Below, piece by piece: positions 34,874 to 46,800 of a stretch of 64,000 bases of DNA. Every line of letters begins with the position of its first letter. Position 1 is the stretch's first letter. This DNA comes from Halichondria panicea (taxonomy: Eukaryota > Porifera > Demospongiae > Suberitida > Halichondriidae). A model generated the notes under the pieces. The model saw only the letters and a program-made list of their open reading frames with translations. It had not been told where the DNA came from and made no database searches. The stretch lies in NCBI RefSeq assembly GCF_963675165.1, contig NC_087392.1:2929001-2993000 (forward strand), given 5' to 3'. The translations under genes were made by a program, and so were the position numbers.

Positions 34874-37322
34874 TCAGGCTAAAGGTTCGTCGTCATCGTC
34901 ATCATCAGTGAGCTGACTGAAAGAATACACCTCAGCTCTCTGCTTGCGTTTCTTAAAGTATATACCCACACAGAGGATGGCTATCACCATGACAACCACA
35001 CTGCCAAGCAAAAGTAGGGACACAGACACAGCAATGGCAGTCACTGGTAGAGAGGGCTGATCAGTCACTGCAGTGCCTGAAATGTGGATGTAATATTTGA
35101 AGTAGTTTATGGCTTTGTTACTGTCTGAACTTCAACTCTATTATAAAAGCTAAACTTTACATGCTTTTATGCTGTTACTTTAGAGAATTAGTATTGTGCA
35201 TGTGATTGACATACGATATTCATAATAATATGTAAGGTTGTCAGGGTTGCAGCTGCTCCTATCAAGACTGATCCGAGTCATGGGAATTGGCGTGAAAGAA
35301 TATAATTTTTGAACAGTGAAAGTCATCTGTGGGTAACTGAAATGAATATGCAGTTCACAGCCTTATCACATATTTAGTACCTGAAAATCCATAGAGTAAT
35401 TGTGATTAACGAATACAACGTCAACAGTATAGTTAATACTGCCCTCTGAGAAACTTCTGGTCTCGTTTCGATCAAAGAAATCTTTCTCTGCAACGTTATT
35501 GTCTGACCCTGTGAAAGCTACGGCTTCTTGGCACGGAAGAAACAAAAAGGTGATAGGTGAATCAGCAGCTTGAGCAAATATACAGTTAATTGACGAGCAG
35601 TTCTGGTCAGTGGTGCATGTTACTGACAACTGTTGTTGCAATGCTGGTGAAAACTTAAAGTTGGAAGCCACTTTGTCCATAGACTGACACATGCACGAGT
35701 GGGGGTCGAGGGGGAATTCAATGTTAGGAATAATCACAACAGCTATATCACCCTCGAAAATGCCTGTTACCTGCAGTATGAGAAAAGGCAGTGATGTAAG
35801 CACTGTTATAGGGTTTGGTATCGTTATGAATTATGTACGTGCACTGTTTCGACATTGTCTAGCTAGTAACCAGTGAAGATTGCTAACTCACACTTATGTT
35901 GAGATGTGTAGTATTCCTATTAGTATAAATACTAAAATCTCCTTCGCTATGGTACGTTGGCTCGGGTCCACCGACAAAGTAAGTAGCTCTGAGCAGAAAA
36001 TTCGACGAATCACTTGTACTGATCGATAGATCCACTCTTAGTGGGTCCGAACACTTGTCAATCACCATGACAGCATTAGCGAAGTGGTTGGAGCACTTAA
36101 GTTCAGAACAGTTGCTCAATGGCTGACAGACGGATGGAAGAGCAATGTGGGGGCAGGACGAGAGATCAGGTGGTGTTGTCACTCTAGGGGTGGTTGGGTG
36201 TGTACCAGGTAGTGTTGTCCCCCCTCCAGGGGTGGTTGGGTGTGTGTCAGGTAGTGTTGTCACTCCAGGCCCTCCTGTTCCTCCCTCTGTGGTACAAATG
36301 CTGACTAGTGTGCTGGAGCCAGGGTAGTAGACCAAGTCATTACCACAGTTGCTACGATCAAGTAACACTTGAGTTGGCTGAAACAGAGTAACTTGGATGC
36401 CAAACGTTAACGAGGTCACTGAAGCCTGCATGTAAAGGTTTGTGTATAAACATGCACTTGTGTAGGAGTGCACATTCCTGTTAGGAATTCAAGGACATGT
36501 GATTAATATGTTTGTACAAACACAACTAAACAAATGCACATATAATTTATTGCAATCCCAAACTTACGCTGAAATACAGTGAGTAGTTGCTGTTGTTAAG
36601 GTCCATATGCACAGTAAACGGGTACTGTCCCTCCACAAAATTCCTATCCTCAGTCTGATTGAATAAAGCATTCTCACTACCCCCTGTTGTCGGGTTAGCA
36701 CCAGACATTAATATTGTCTCTGCACAGGGATCAAAAGTGAAAATAATTGGCTGATCAGAATTGTCTTGGAATGTGCATCGTACAGAAGAGCATGCCTCGT
36801 CTCGAGTGCAGTTGTAGCTCAAAGTTTGAATTGGCAGCTGGAACTGAAAATTGTTGGCAACAGTTTCCATCGACTGACACATGCACAAATGTGGTGTGAG
36901 AGGCAGGGTAACGGATGGAATTATTATAACAGCAATGTCTACTTGATAGACACCCGTCGCCTGTAGAGTGACACAGTTGCATAACAAGGCAGTAGCTAGA
37001 AACATGAAGATAATGCCTACCATAAATGTAAGGTGAGTGGTGTTTCTGCTGTACGTTGCTGTTATCTGCAGACCCCCAACATTGTTACATGTTGATATAA
37101 CATCAGCACCTCCGACAAGATACTCCTGAGTCAATGGACTCTCTGTACTCACTACCAGAGAGAGGGACAGAGGGTCAGAACATTGCGTGATGGTGAGTTG
37201 ACTTGAGGTAGCAGGGAAGGTACCACTGCAGGTGAGACGAGAATCAGAGCAGTTGTAATTGCACCCGGATGGGATATGAGAAGAGGTGGGGCACTGACTG
37301 AGTGCACAGCAAAACAGAGCAA
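34874..37322 (-). CDS. Type I membrane protein with four copies of an unassigned Cys module (first exon not found)
   Basis: Exons: 37322-37021 (5' limit is a splice acceptor), 36960-36568, 36425-35892, 35770-35381, 35326-35215 and 35076-34874; about 645 residues. I do not recognise the family. Each module has a Cys-rich half ('CxSxxxVAxxF...CT..C.S..C.F...PC'), N-glycosylation sites and a beta-rich half ending in 'IPLxxxxC' (PLTPHLC, LLDRSNC, PLDPHSC, SLDRSSC). A phase-0 intron cuts every module 20-30 residues before that last Cys. Between modules 2 and 3 lies a Thr/Pro repeat (TTLPDTHPTTPGGG, TTLPGTHPTTPR), mucin-like. One TM segment (AIAVSVSLLLLGSVVVMVIA) follows, and a 26-residue tail KKRKQR...YSFSQLTDDDDDDEPLA. 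VALFCCALSQ at the start of the first exon looks like the end of a signal peptide; no ATG exon with a fitting donor was found up to 38078. Paralogue of 40886-48080 and 48295-49441. Confidence 0.75.
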
Positions 37323-38078
37323 CTATAGAAGAGAGGGGATAATTAATAATCTATGTTTGTTTTACTATCAGAGTTGTGATTATGATGTAGGTATATTGTA
37401 TAAGAAGAGTTCATTGTATCTACACCCAATAATACTGTAAAGTACCCGTTAACCAGCAAGCAATATGCAAGATAATGCGTGAACTACGGCTCTGAAGCTG
37501 ATGTGAGGGTCACGTTAATCTACAATTTGGTAGATGGCACAGCAGGGTCGCTATAGCCGCTTATATGCCCCATACTACACACACTAGTTACATTCCACTT
37601 TATACCAAAATTTTGTGCTCATATATACAGGACTAGACTGTATCTGACCGCGAAAGTGTTATTTATAGCAGATACATCTTTATAGGGAACAAATATTTCG
37701 GATCAATGCTCAGTACAGTGCACCCTGAAGGAGTGACTCAGGCTAGATTTCAAGCTCAAGCTAGCTAGCTTCAATGTCAAACCGACTCGTAGATCACAGC
37801 TGTTTTATATGTTTCCTAGCTTTAGACTCTAGAAAAAATATCTAGACATGTAAAAACTTACAACCTACCAAAAAAGATAAAGATTTTCATCTCCTCCTAG
37901 ATCCTCTGTTCCACAAAGGCAGTGCTGAGTTCGAGTAGAAGCTGATCGATCAATGTGTATTTGTTTATTGTAAAGATTGTCACAGTAAAAAATTAAAGTC
38001 TCCTGGCCGATTTTTATTTGATAGAACGGAAGGAGTTCAGAAAGTACACCATAATGTGTAGATCGATCATGTAAACAC
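37323..38078. other. Divergent region, missing first exon of modular gene and kelch promoter
   Basis: 756 bp. It should contain the signal-peptide exon of the gene on the left, but every ATG-initiated minus-strand frame I tried here is short and lacks a hydrophobic core. No repeat element seen. Confidence 0.45.
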
Positions 38079-40766
38079 ATGAACATGCAGGAATCACAAG
38101 ACTTTAAGCCAGTAGGCAGAAGAGGAGTATGTTCTTTTGTTCATAATAGCTCATTTTACTTGTACGGTGGTGCCTTATCAATACCTGGTCTTTCAGCATT
38201 CAGGCAAACACCTCATGTGGACATAGAGATGTTGGACATGCACAGTGGACTGTGGTCTTCAGTAGAAACAGAAGTGCTTCATTCTCTACCCCAATTTACA
38301 TCTGGGGCATGCTGTGCTGTGCTCAATGACAACCTCTACATATTTGGTGGTTGGTTGGCTGGATTACGTAATGCTCATATTCACGAGCTGGATTTAGAAA
38401 CGTTCTGTTGGAAAAAGCTCCCGATCAATAACCCTGAGAATGGTCCTATCTGTAAGGACAAGGCAGCGATGTTCGGCTATGGAGACGACATGATGGGGGT
38501 GTTTGGCGGTTATGGTTACCCCGAGAATGATGCGCATGCCCGATTAGAAGGAAGGGCAGCACAGTACCACCGGGACACTACTAATCCCTTTTTCTCTATC
38601 TATTGGACGAATGAGCTTCACCTGTTTCATGTTGGGAAATGTACGTTAAGCAGATTAGGGGTCCATCTTCGGTTAACAGTGAAAAGGGGAATTTTCCGAA
38701 AATCTTTATGGCATAAGCACTTTCCTTTTGTAGTGAGGTATAGACTAGTCTCTGCACATGCACATAGACTCTACAAATGGACCTTTGTCCTATTTGTGAA
38801 TTCGTTCTAATTTTTTGTAGCCTACTATAATAACTCGCCTAAACATTGTGTTTTCTGAATAAGGCGATACTGACGTTTTGCAACCCTATACATTATGTCA
38901 GGAGTGCATGAATGTACATCTTGGGCATGCTGTGCTGTGCTATTCATGCGCTCCTGATAATGTACATAACAAACGAATCATTATGGGTGAAATGTCTATA
39001 ATTATGTCGTATATTTAGAGGTCACCTTAATTAGAATAATGTGTAAGTACGATAGCCTAGCTGTGGCCATGCAATTAACGTTTCTACCTCGAAATTTAAG
39101 ATATATTATAGCTCTCTTTGTCTCACCACACAGCAGAATGGATTGTTCCTGTTGTCACGGGGATCCCACCACCTCCCTGTGCAGCCTTCTCTATCACTAG
39201 AGTTGACCCCCACAGATTGGTTATCTTTGGGGGAAAACAAGTGAATAGTAGAGTCAATGAAATCCATATACTGAATTTGGACACCTGGGTATGTGGTTGT
39301 ATAAAGCCTGCCTCTAGAGAAAGCAGTAATTAGGAGCGGATGTGGGCATGGGGACAAGGCTAATGGTTGTATAATTATGATTAAGATTAATGATTTCTTA
39401 GTGCATGTACCTTAACTATGCATTTTATTTAACACTCGTCTTGTATGAATAATGTCATTGTTCATTGTTTTTCACATGTGCCGGTTACTATCAGCATACT
39501 TTCCAAATACAGCATTGGAGTGGTGTTAACCTTCCCTCGAGGCCCGAGGAACCATGGCCTGTTGGGAGGTCCTTCCATACAGCCTGTAGTCTGTTTGACC
39601 CGTCTGCAATCACACCACCTTACCCACCATGTGGTACAGTATTTGAGTGGCTCCCTTGTCCCACTCCTGACCTTGCACCATGTGAGCCTGCTGTCACCGT
39701 TGACCCGAAGGTAATTGTCTTGTGGGGTATGAGCAATGATGCTGACCCTATCGATGATGCATGGGAGCTCAATGTCAACACCCTGACTTGGAAGCAGGTC
39801 CACTTGCCAGAGGGTGCTGGACCAAAACGAGCCTGGCACACTGCGTCCGCCTACCATCCATCACCTTGTGAAACCCTGGTAGTGGTATTTGGTGGAACAT
39901 CTGAGAACATGTATGTAGTTCCAGACCAACAACTGACGAGCATTTCTAAGCCATCACTGCTTCACTTTGGTTAGTTCTCAAAACTTTTATTGCTATAATT
40001 ATTGACCTTACGAAATCACTATTAATTTTGCATTGTAACAACTGAAGAGCATTTCTAAGCTGTCAGTGCTTCTCTGCGGTTAGTTCTCCTGATCCGTCTC
40101 ATTTTCAAGCCATAATTATGTATGTACCTTACGCAAGCACATTAATTACTAGTATGGCTATAGAGTGCAAATGATTAATAGCATAAGTAACAATGGGAAG
40201 GCTACTAATTGCAGGAGGCGTAGGCGAATGCTATTAACCTTTCCATGAGTGCTATTAATCCCTTATTCAATAAATAACCATACTATTGATTTCTAATTGT
40301 GTATGATGAAGTTCTCTGTAACATTTTTGGCCGTGGGGTTATTTGAAAACGATCTGGTCATTGACGTATATACAGTGTGCAATTACTGGACCGGATGTGA
40401 TATGGGATTAATTGTTGTACACTCCAGTCACTAATAGCACATCATACGTGATTATTGCATTACCGAAACATTGCTCATGCATCCTCAGCCCTTTTTTTTT
40501 ATCTTTACCGTAGCTATAATTGTGTACATGTTATAAACTGATCGAAGCCACGCTCTATCCCTTCAAATTATTAACACTGCATGTAGTAATAATTTTATTC
40601 ACCCCCTCCAGGTGTTCATCGCCTCTTTGAGCTCTGCCTTCAGTACATTATCGAAGACAAAATCCTCATGTCCCATCATGACCATCTCCCCATACCTGCA
40701 CACCTGCAGCAGCAGATACGAGAGCAAGTGACCAGCAACCAACAGTTGTCCATTACCAGACTGTAA
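38079..40766 (+). CDS. Kelch-repeat protein, KLHDC1/2/3-like
   Basis: Four exons: 38079-38640, 39134-39288, 39495-39969 and 40612-40766, 448 residues. Kelch blades are visible as FYLYGGALS, LYIFGGWLAG, MGVFGGYGYP, LVIFGGKQV, VIVLWGMSND and LVVVFGGTSEN, each followed by an aromatic 'W' strand, forming a six-bladed propeller. The C-terminal helix region (RLFELCLQYII, then HDHLPIPAHL) resembles the end of KLHDC2 and fits the BC-box pattern LxxxCxxxI that binds Elongin B/C. A role as a CUL2 substrate receptor for C-terminal degrons is possible but inferred; there is no BTB domain. The start may be 38079 or 38085. Its last exon converges on the neighbouring modular gene with 119 bp between stops. 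Confidence 0.8.
38894..38963. repeat. Hairpin element with a copy of kelch exon sequence, in kelch intron 1
   Basis: Arms TCAGGAGTGCATGAATGTAC and its partner ATTCATGCGCTCCTGA are inverted. The loop 38915-38941 matches exon 1 at 38297-38323 in 26 of 27 bases. Confidence 0.7.
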
Positions 40767-40885
40767 CATTCATACGTACAGCATACGTGCAATATTATGT
40801 TTGTTTTTTTATAAATCTATATTATACAAAACAATGAAATGTGAATGAATGTTATTATACGCAATGCGTATATTTGGCTACTAAG

Positions 40886-43800
40886 TTATAAATCATTATC
40901 ATCATCATCATCATCATTGTCTGTGTTGAATGTCATCCGCTGAAAATGGTACTCTCTACGAACACGTTTGTGACGCCGGATTGCCATCACTATGGCTACC
41001 AACATCACGATACCTCCAATAGACACCAGGAGAATTGTCACAGGCACGGCCACAGCTATCGTTATTGACTGACTGGATCCTGATATGAAAATACCAGATA
41101 TGAAATATAATGGTAGTAGTACAATACACTGGTCTGCTGGAATAGAAGCTAGTACATGCATGACCTGTATACAAATTTGCTAGAGCACTTGAGAATTTAC
41201 TAGGCTTATGGACCCTGTATTGCACAAAACTGATCAGCTATAGTTCTGACAGCTATTAATTGCTTAGACGCTACCTAGATCAACCTTTGGATATGTAGAA
41301 ATCCTGGGGGAGCATGCCCCCAGGTAGGTCCTGGCAAATTATGCTCTTTTCCCCGCCTATTATGCTTTTGAGCACTGCCCCAAATTCAGCCTTATTATGC
41401 TTGTCGAAAGAACCTATTAATGCTCCACATTGACGTCATAAATATAATATTTTTTCAGCTGTAGTAACAAGTATTGTGCATCAGCTATAACTGAAGATTC
41501 AACATAATGATTCTAAAAGAAAAAAAAACACAGGTTCAGCAGCAGCAGCTAGAGGACCGTTGTATTTTAACTGACCAAATTCAAATTTTTAACCCTATTA
41601 TACCAGCAATAATTTATGACCTAATTTATTATGCCCCAAATTTAATTATGCCAGGGCCTACCCCCAGGTCCCTAGCTTATGGCAAGCTTCGCCCAACAGT
41701 AAGTTCTTATGCCAATCTGTTCAATCTTCTTGTGCCACTGGAAATGGACTCTAATTCCAACAAAACACTGTACAGCAAGTACTAGATTAGTGTTAAATAA
41801 TAGGGGTTATTGAACACGTACATGTACCAGTGTGTCAACATTATAATGGGGGATGGGGAATCTTTTCCAACAAGGGGATTTACTGCTTTTCTCAAGGGAT
41901 GAATTGTTTGAGGTTACGACCGCACACCAGGTACATATAAATGATTTGTCAAACAAAACACGTACCTGAGGGAAGCTTGGATGGTGAGACCATAGTGGAT
42001 GTGTTCCTAGTGGTTGTGACGATAACAGCCGTGTAAAACGTTCCCATAGGTGGACGGGAAGAAGATTGAGATGAGCTAGCCAGCTGTTGCAGTGATTCAC
42101 ATGTTTCGCTCGCTCTTGGTGTGGGCGATGGCATACGTAGCGGAGTAAACGTACGGGTAGTAGTGGGTTGTGTGGGTGTGACAGCGCGAGGGCATTGCGC
42201 TCTGTTAAGAGGAATTGTTGTTTCAGGAATGATTGTAACGGGGGCAGTTCCTGCAACTACAGAAACAGTAACCTGCAGGTACAAGATGAGCAGATCAGTA
42301 CAGATACACATGCAGTGACTGGCTTACATTTATAGAAATCGAATCTTCATTTGGGGATTGCATAAGGTTGATGTTTAAAGTGCCAAGTCCAAAGTTTTCT
42401 TTACGAGACTTAGTAAGTGTTTCATTGTAAATAACTTCCCCAAGTGCATTCCTTTGAACCACATTCACAGCTGGTGGGTTATGACAAGGCTCCACAGTAA
42501 CATCAAACGAGCCAGTAACACCACCAGGAAGTTCACAGTGAAGTCCAGAGCATTGGACATTGGTGACACACAATTGAGATGAGCTAGCCAGCTGTTGCAG
42601 TGAATCACATGTTTCGCTCACTCTTGGTGTGGGCGATGGCATACGTAGCGGAGTAAACGTACGGGTAGTAGTGGGTGTGACAGCGTGAGGGCATTGCGCT
42701 CTGTTAAGAGGAATTGTTGTTTCAGGAATGATTGTAACGGGGGCAGTTCCTGCAACTACAGAAACAGTAACCTGCAGGTACAAGATGAGCAGATCAGTAC
42801 AGATACACATGTAGTGACTGGCTTACATTTATAGAAATCGAATCTTCATTTGGGGATTGCATAAGGTTGATGTTTAAAGTGCCAAGTCCAAAGTTTTCTT
42901 TACGAGACTTAGTAAGTGTTTCATTGTAAATGACTTCCCCAAGTGCATTCCTTTGAACCACATTCACAGCTGGTGGGTTATGACAAGGCTCCACAGTAAC
43001 ATCAAACGAGCCAGTAACACCACCAGGAAGTTCACAGTGAAGTCCAGAGCATTGGACATTGGTGACACACAATTGAGATGAGCTAGCCAGCTGTTGCAGT
43101 GAATCACATGTTTCGCTCACTCTTGGTGTGGGCGATGGCATACGTAGCGGAGTAAACGTACGGGTAGTAGTGGGTGTGACAGCGTGAGGGCATTGCGCTC
43201 TGTTAAGAGGAATTGTTGTTTCAGGAATGATTGTAACGGGGGCAGTTCCTGCAACTACAGAAACAGTAACCTGCAGGTACAAGATGAGCAGATCAGTACA
43301 GATACACATGCAGTGACTGGCTTACGTTTATAGAAATCGAATCTTCATTTGGGGATTGCATAAGGTTGATGTTTAAAGTGCCAAGTCCAAAGTTTTCTTT
43401 ACGAGACTTAGTAAGTGTTTCATTGTAAATGACTTCCCCAAGTGCATTCCTTTGAACCACATTCACAGCTGGTGGGTTATGACAAGGCTCCACAGTAACG
43501 TCAAACGAGCCAGTAACACCACCAGGAAGTTCACAGTGAAGTCCAGAGCATTGGACATTGGTGATACACAATTGAGATGAGCTAGCCAGCTGTTGCAGTG
43601 AATCACATGTTTCGCTCACTCTTGGTGTGGGCGATGGCATACGTAGCGGAGTAAACGTATGGGTAGTAGTGGGTTGTGTGGGTGTGACAGCGTGAGGGCA
43701 CTGTGCTCTGTTAAGAGGAATTGTTGTTTCAGGAATGATTGTAACGGGGGCAATTCCTGCAACTACAGAAGCAGTAACCTGCAGATACAAGATGAGCAGA

Positions 43801-46800
43801 TCAGTACAGATACACATGCAGTGACTGGCTTACACTTATAGAAATCGAGTCTTCATTTGGGGATTGCATAATGTTGATGTTTAAAGTGCCAAGTCCAAAG
43901 CTTTCTTGACGAGACTTAGTAAGTGTTTCATTCACTATAACTATCCCAGATGCATCCTTGCCAACAACATGTACAGCTGGTGGGTTATGACATGGTTCAA
44001 TACGAAAATCAACTGAGCCAATTCCAATCACCACACAGTTTAACCCAGTACACTGGTCACTAGTGGTACAGGTTCCAGAAGTTGCAGCCAACTGCTCCAG
44101 CGCTTGACAAGTGGGGTTGAACACAGGTGTGGGGTACAGTTCTGAAAGCATAAAATTGACAAAATAATTGACAATTGCTACAAGTAGTAAACAGCAAACA
44201 GTCGCTATACACACATCAAATCCAAGACAAGAGGCTTGGCCCTGTTTATGATTTGATATACATCTCAAGCTTCATGCATACCGCAACACATGGTCTGGGG
44301 AGAAAACCATTAATTTGTGGCAGCTATAGGCCTTTTATAGGGGCATCAAAAATAATAGCACAGTACAACCTCGATTACCTGGCCTTCTATTATCCGGAAC
44401 CTCGATTATTCGGCTTGGCAATTCTGAAAATGGGTGTGTCCCCATGGATACCATGGATACAGGCATGCACTGCTGTTTATCCATAAAGTGGGTGGATCAA
44501 GGTGTAGTTTATATACATTCAATTATCCGGCAAATTTTCAGTTACCCAGGCTACCCCTGGAACCAAGTGTCCAGATAATCGAGGTTCTAATGTACCACTT
44601 AGGGTAACCATCCGTGGCGCCATACACAGTCTGAGAGAACCATCTGTTCTACCAGGGATACAAAAGAAAGAGGGATTGGAAACGAAAATGTTTGCATGAA
44701 ACACTCCGCATTATAGGGCGTGGCTAAAACTACAAAGGATTATATTTATAATCAGCATGCTCATTACCTGTCTTGATTGTTCTACAATGTGTTGTACATA
44801 GAAACAGTGAAATTGATCATTTTTAATGTTGATTTTTCTAAAAAGTAAAGAGAATTTAGCTCTAAAAAGTCGAATAAGCCATGCAGCCACTATCACTAAA
44901 CAAATAAATGCTATACAAGAAGGAATAGCCTTTACTATGAAGTTGTGGGAGGTCAAGGCCTTTGGTGTGTCTAAAAGTATACTAAAGCAGTTTAAAGGAC
45001 TATATATAATGCAAATTTTATGAACAGTACAGCTTATCTATAGCATGAAGCCATTCTATGTAGCACTTAGATACATAATAACCAAGTCAAGCAATGTCCT
45101 TCGCTGTTTTGATTTCACAGCAGGGACAGAGAAAAGTAGACATAGAGTAATTCAAGCTAAACTCAACAAAAATTGGAAACAGAGTAAAGACAACGGACTT
45201 AGAGCTTGTCAGTGGTATAAGCTTACTTCTCTCGAGTACCTCCCAGCCCCTGAGTGATCGCCAGTGGATAGGAGAGCTCGAAACCAGGGATACCAAACCA
45301 CAGCGCAGTCCTCCATGTAATTATTTGCAAGCGCGATTAATTACACAGAGTGCTTCACCGGATGTCAGTCCTTTTACACAGGGTGTGGGCGGTCATTTCC
45401 AATCTCTCTTTCTTTTGTATCCCTGGTTCTACAAGCATATATTTGATATCCTGTCTCATAAATATTCAGGAAAGCCATAATATTTAACTGACGAGAATGA
45501 AGGAAAAAGCATTCCAGAGCTGCCACATCTGTCAATTTTGGCATTAGAACAACATGAATATCGTATTGCGGGTAATTTTCGTGGGGTAAAAAATTCGTTT
45601 ATCTGGAAAACGGTGGTTTTCGTGAGTAACAATTTCGTTCAGTCTCGTTGCCTGCACTGCATTCATACGTTCCGGTAAGCCACGCCTACGCTAAAATTTC
45701 GTGGAGGTCAGTTTTCCCCACAAAAATTACCCGCTATACAGTAGCAGAGAGATTTTGCTAGAGGGGATTGTAACAATGGCATGCGAATGCCTGAACATTA
45801 TACAATGCTACCAAATCCCATGCACTAAAATGAGGAAGACAAAATTTGGCCCTTTGGGTGGACCAACAGTGGTTGTATAATAAAGAGGCGGCCTGCTAAC
45901 ACAACACACATGCTATGGAAACTTTGGGCTGTAACATTCTGGTTATAGAGTACCCCCAAAACAATCAATAGAAAATGTAAGCAAATGTAAGGAAGTGGCA
46001 TTCAGTTGTCCCCAACACAACTACAGTACCAGAGATTAAAGAGAGGGATTTGAAACTAGATCGCTTGAATACATACAGGACTTCATAGAGGGGGGGGGGG
46101 GGGCGCGGCACTCGCCCCCCCCTGGCAATTGTAAATTTTTGTATTGCTATTCATAACAACAACAATGATGAGTTATTTATGAAGCTACTTTAATTAAAAT
46201 ACGTCCACAATTTCTTCTAAGTCACTATCTAAGTCACAAGCACATGTATACAGAGAGAGTGAGAAAAGCTTGTGTTGCTCAGGCTATAGCTATGGCGCTT
46301 TTATCTGATGACTCATAGTATAGTACATGAGTCTAGTACCATTCAGTCCAGGCAATTGAAACTAAGGTAGTTCAATTTAATTTCTGCATTTTTTTTAAAT
46401 TTTATTCCACGATACTAAATAACCACACAGACACCACAGTTCCTAGGAATGTACCAGATGCGATCTAAACACATCCTGGGAGGGCATGCCCCCAGACCCC
46501 CCTAAATAGATAATCGCCTCGTCTCCCCCAATTTTTTTTCCCCCCTCAGTTAATTTTTTTTGTATGAAGGCCTGAGTAATAAACTTGGAAAATCGTTGTT
46601 GCCAAAATGGGAATGGTACGTTATCTTTACTACTGCAAGTTCTATGTGAAATATTTTGTGGGACTGCTGCTACATATAAAACTAGAGCACTAAAGTGCAA
46701 ACCCTCGGCTGGTGACGTGACATGATTATAAAGAAACCAGAAGAGTGATATAATGCAGTGCATGTAATAATAAATGTTATGTATGACTTATTAAACGGTC

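Noticed and set aside
42295..43817. Three separate small genes starting MCICTDLLILYLQ
   Set aside because: These residues are the translation of a 55-nt intron. Phase and splice sites show that the units are exons of one gene.
44142..44268. Continuous upstream extension of the modular exon (VCIATVCCLLLVAIVNYF) as the signal peptide
   Set aside because: The frame has no ATG before a stop and the sequence contains a good acceptor (CTTTCAG) at 44142; kept only as a fallback.
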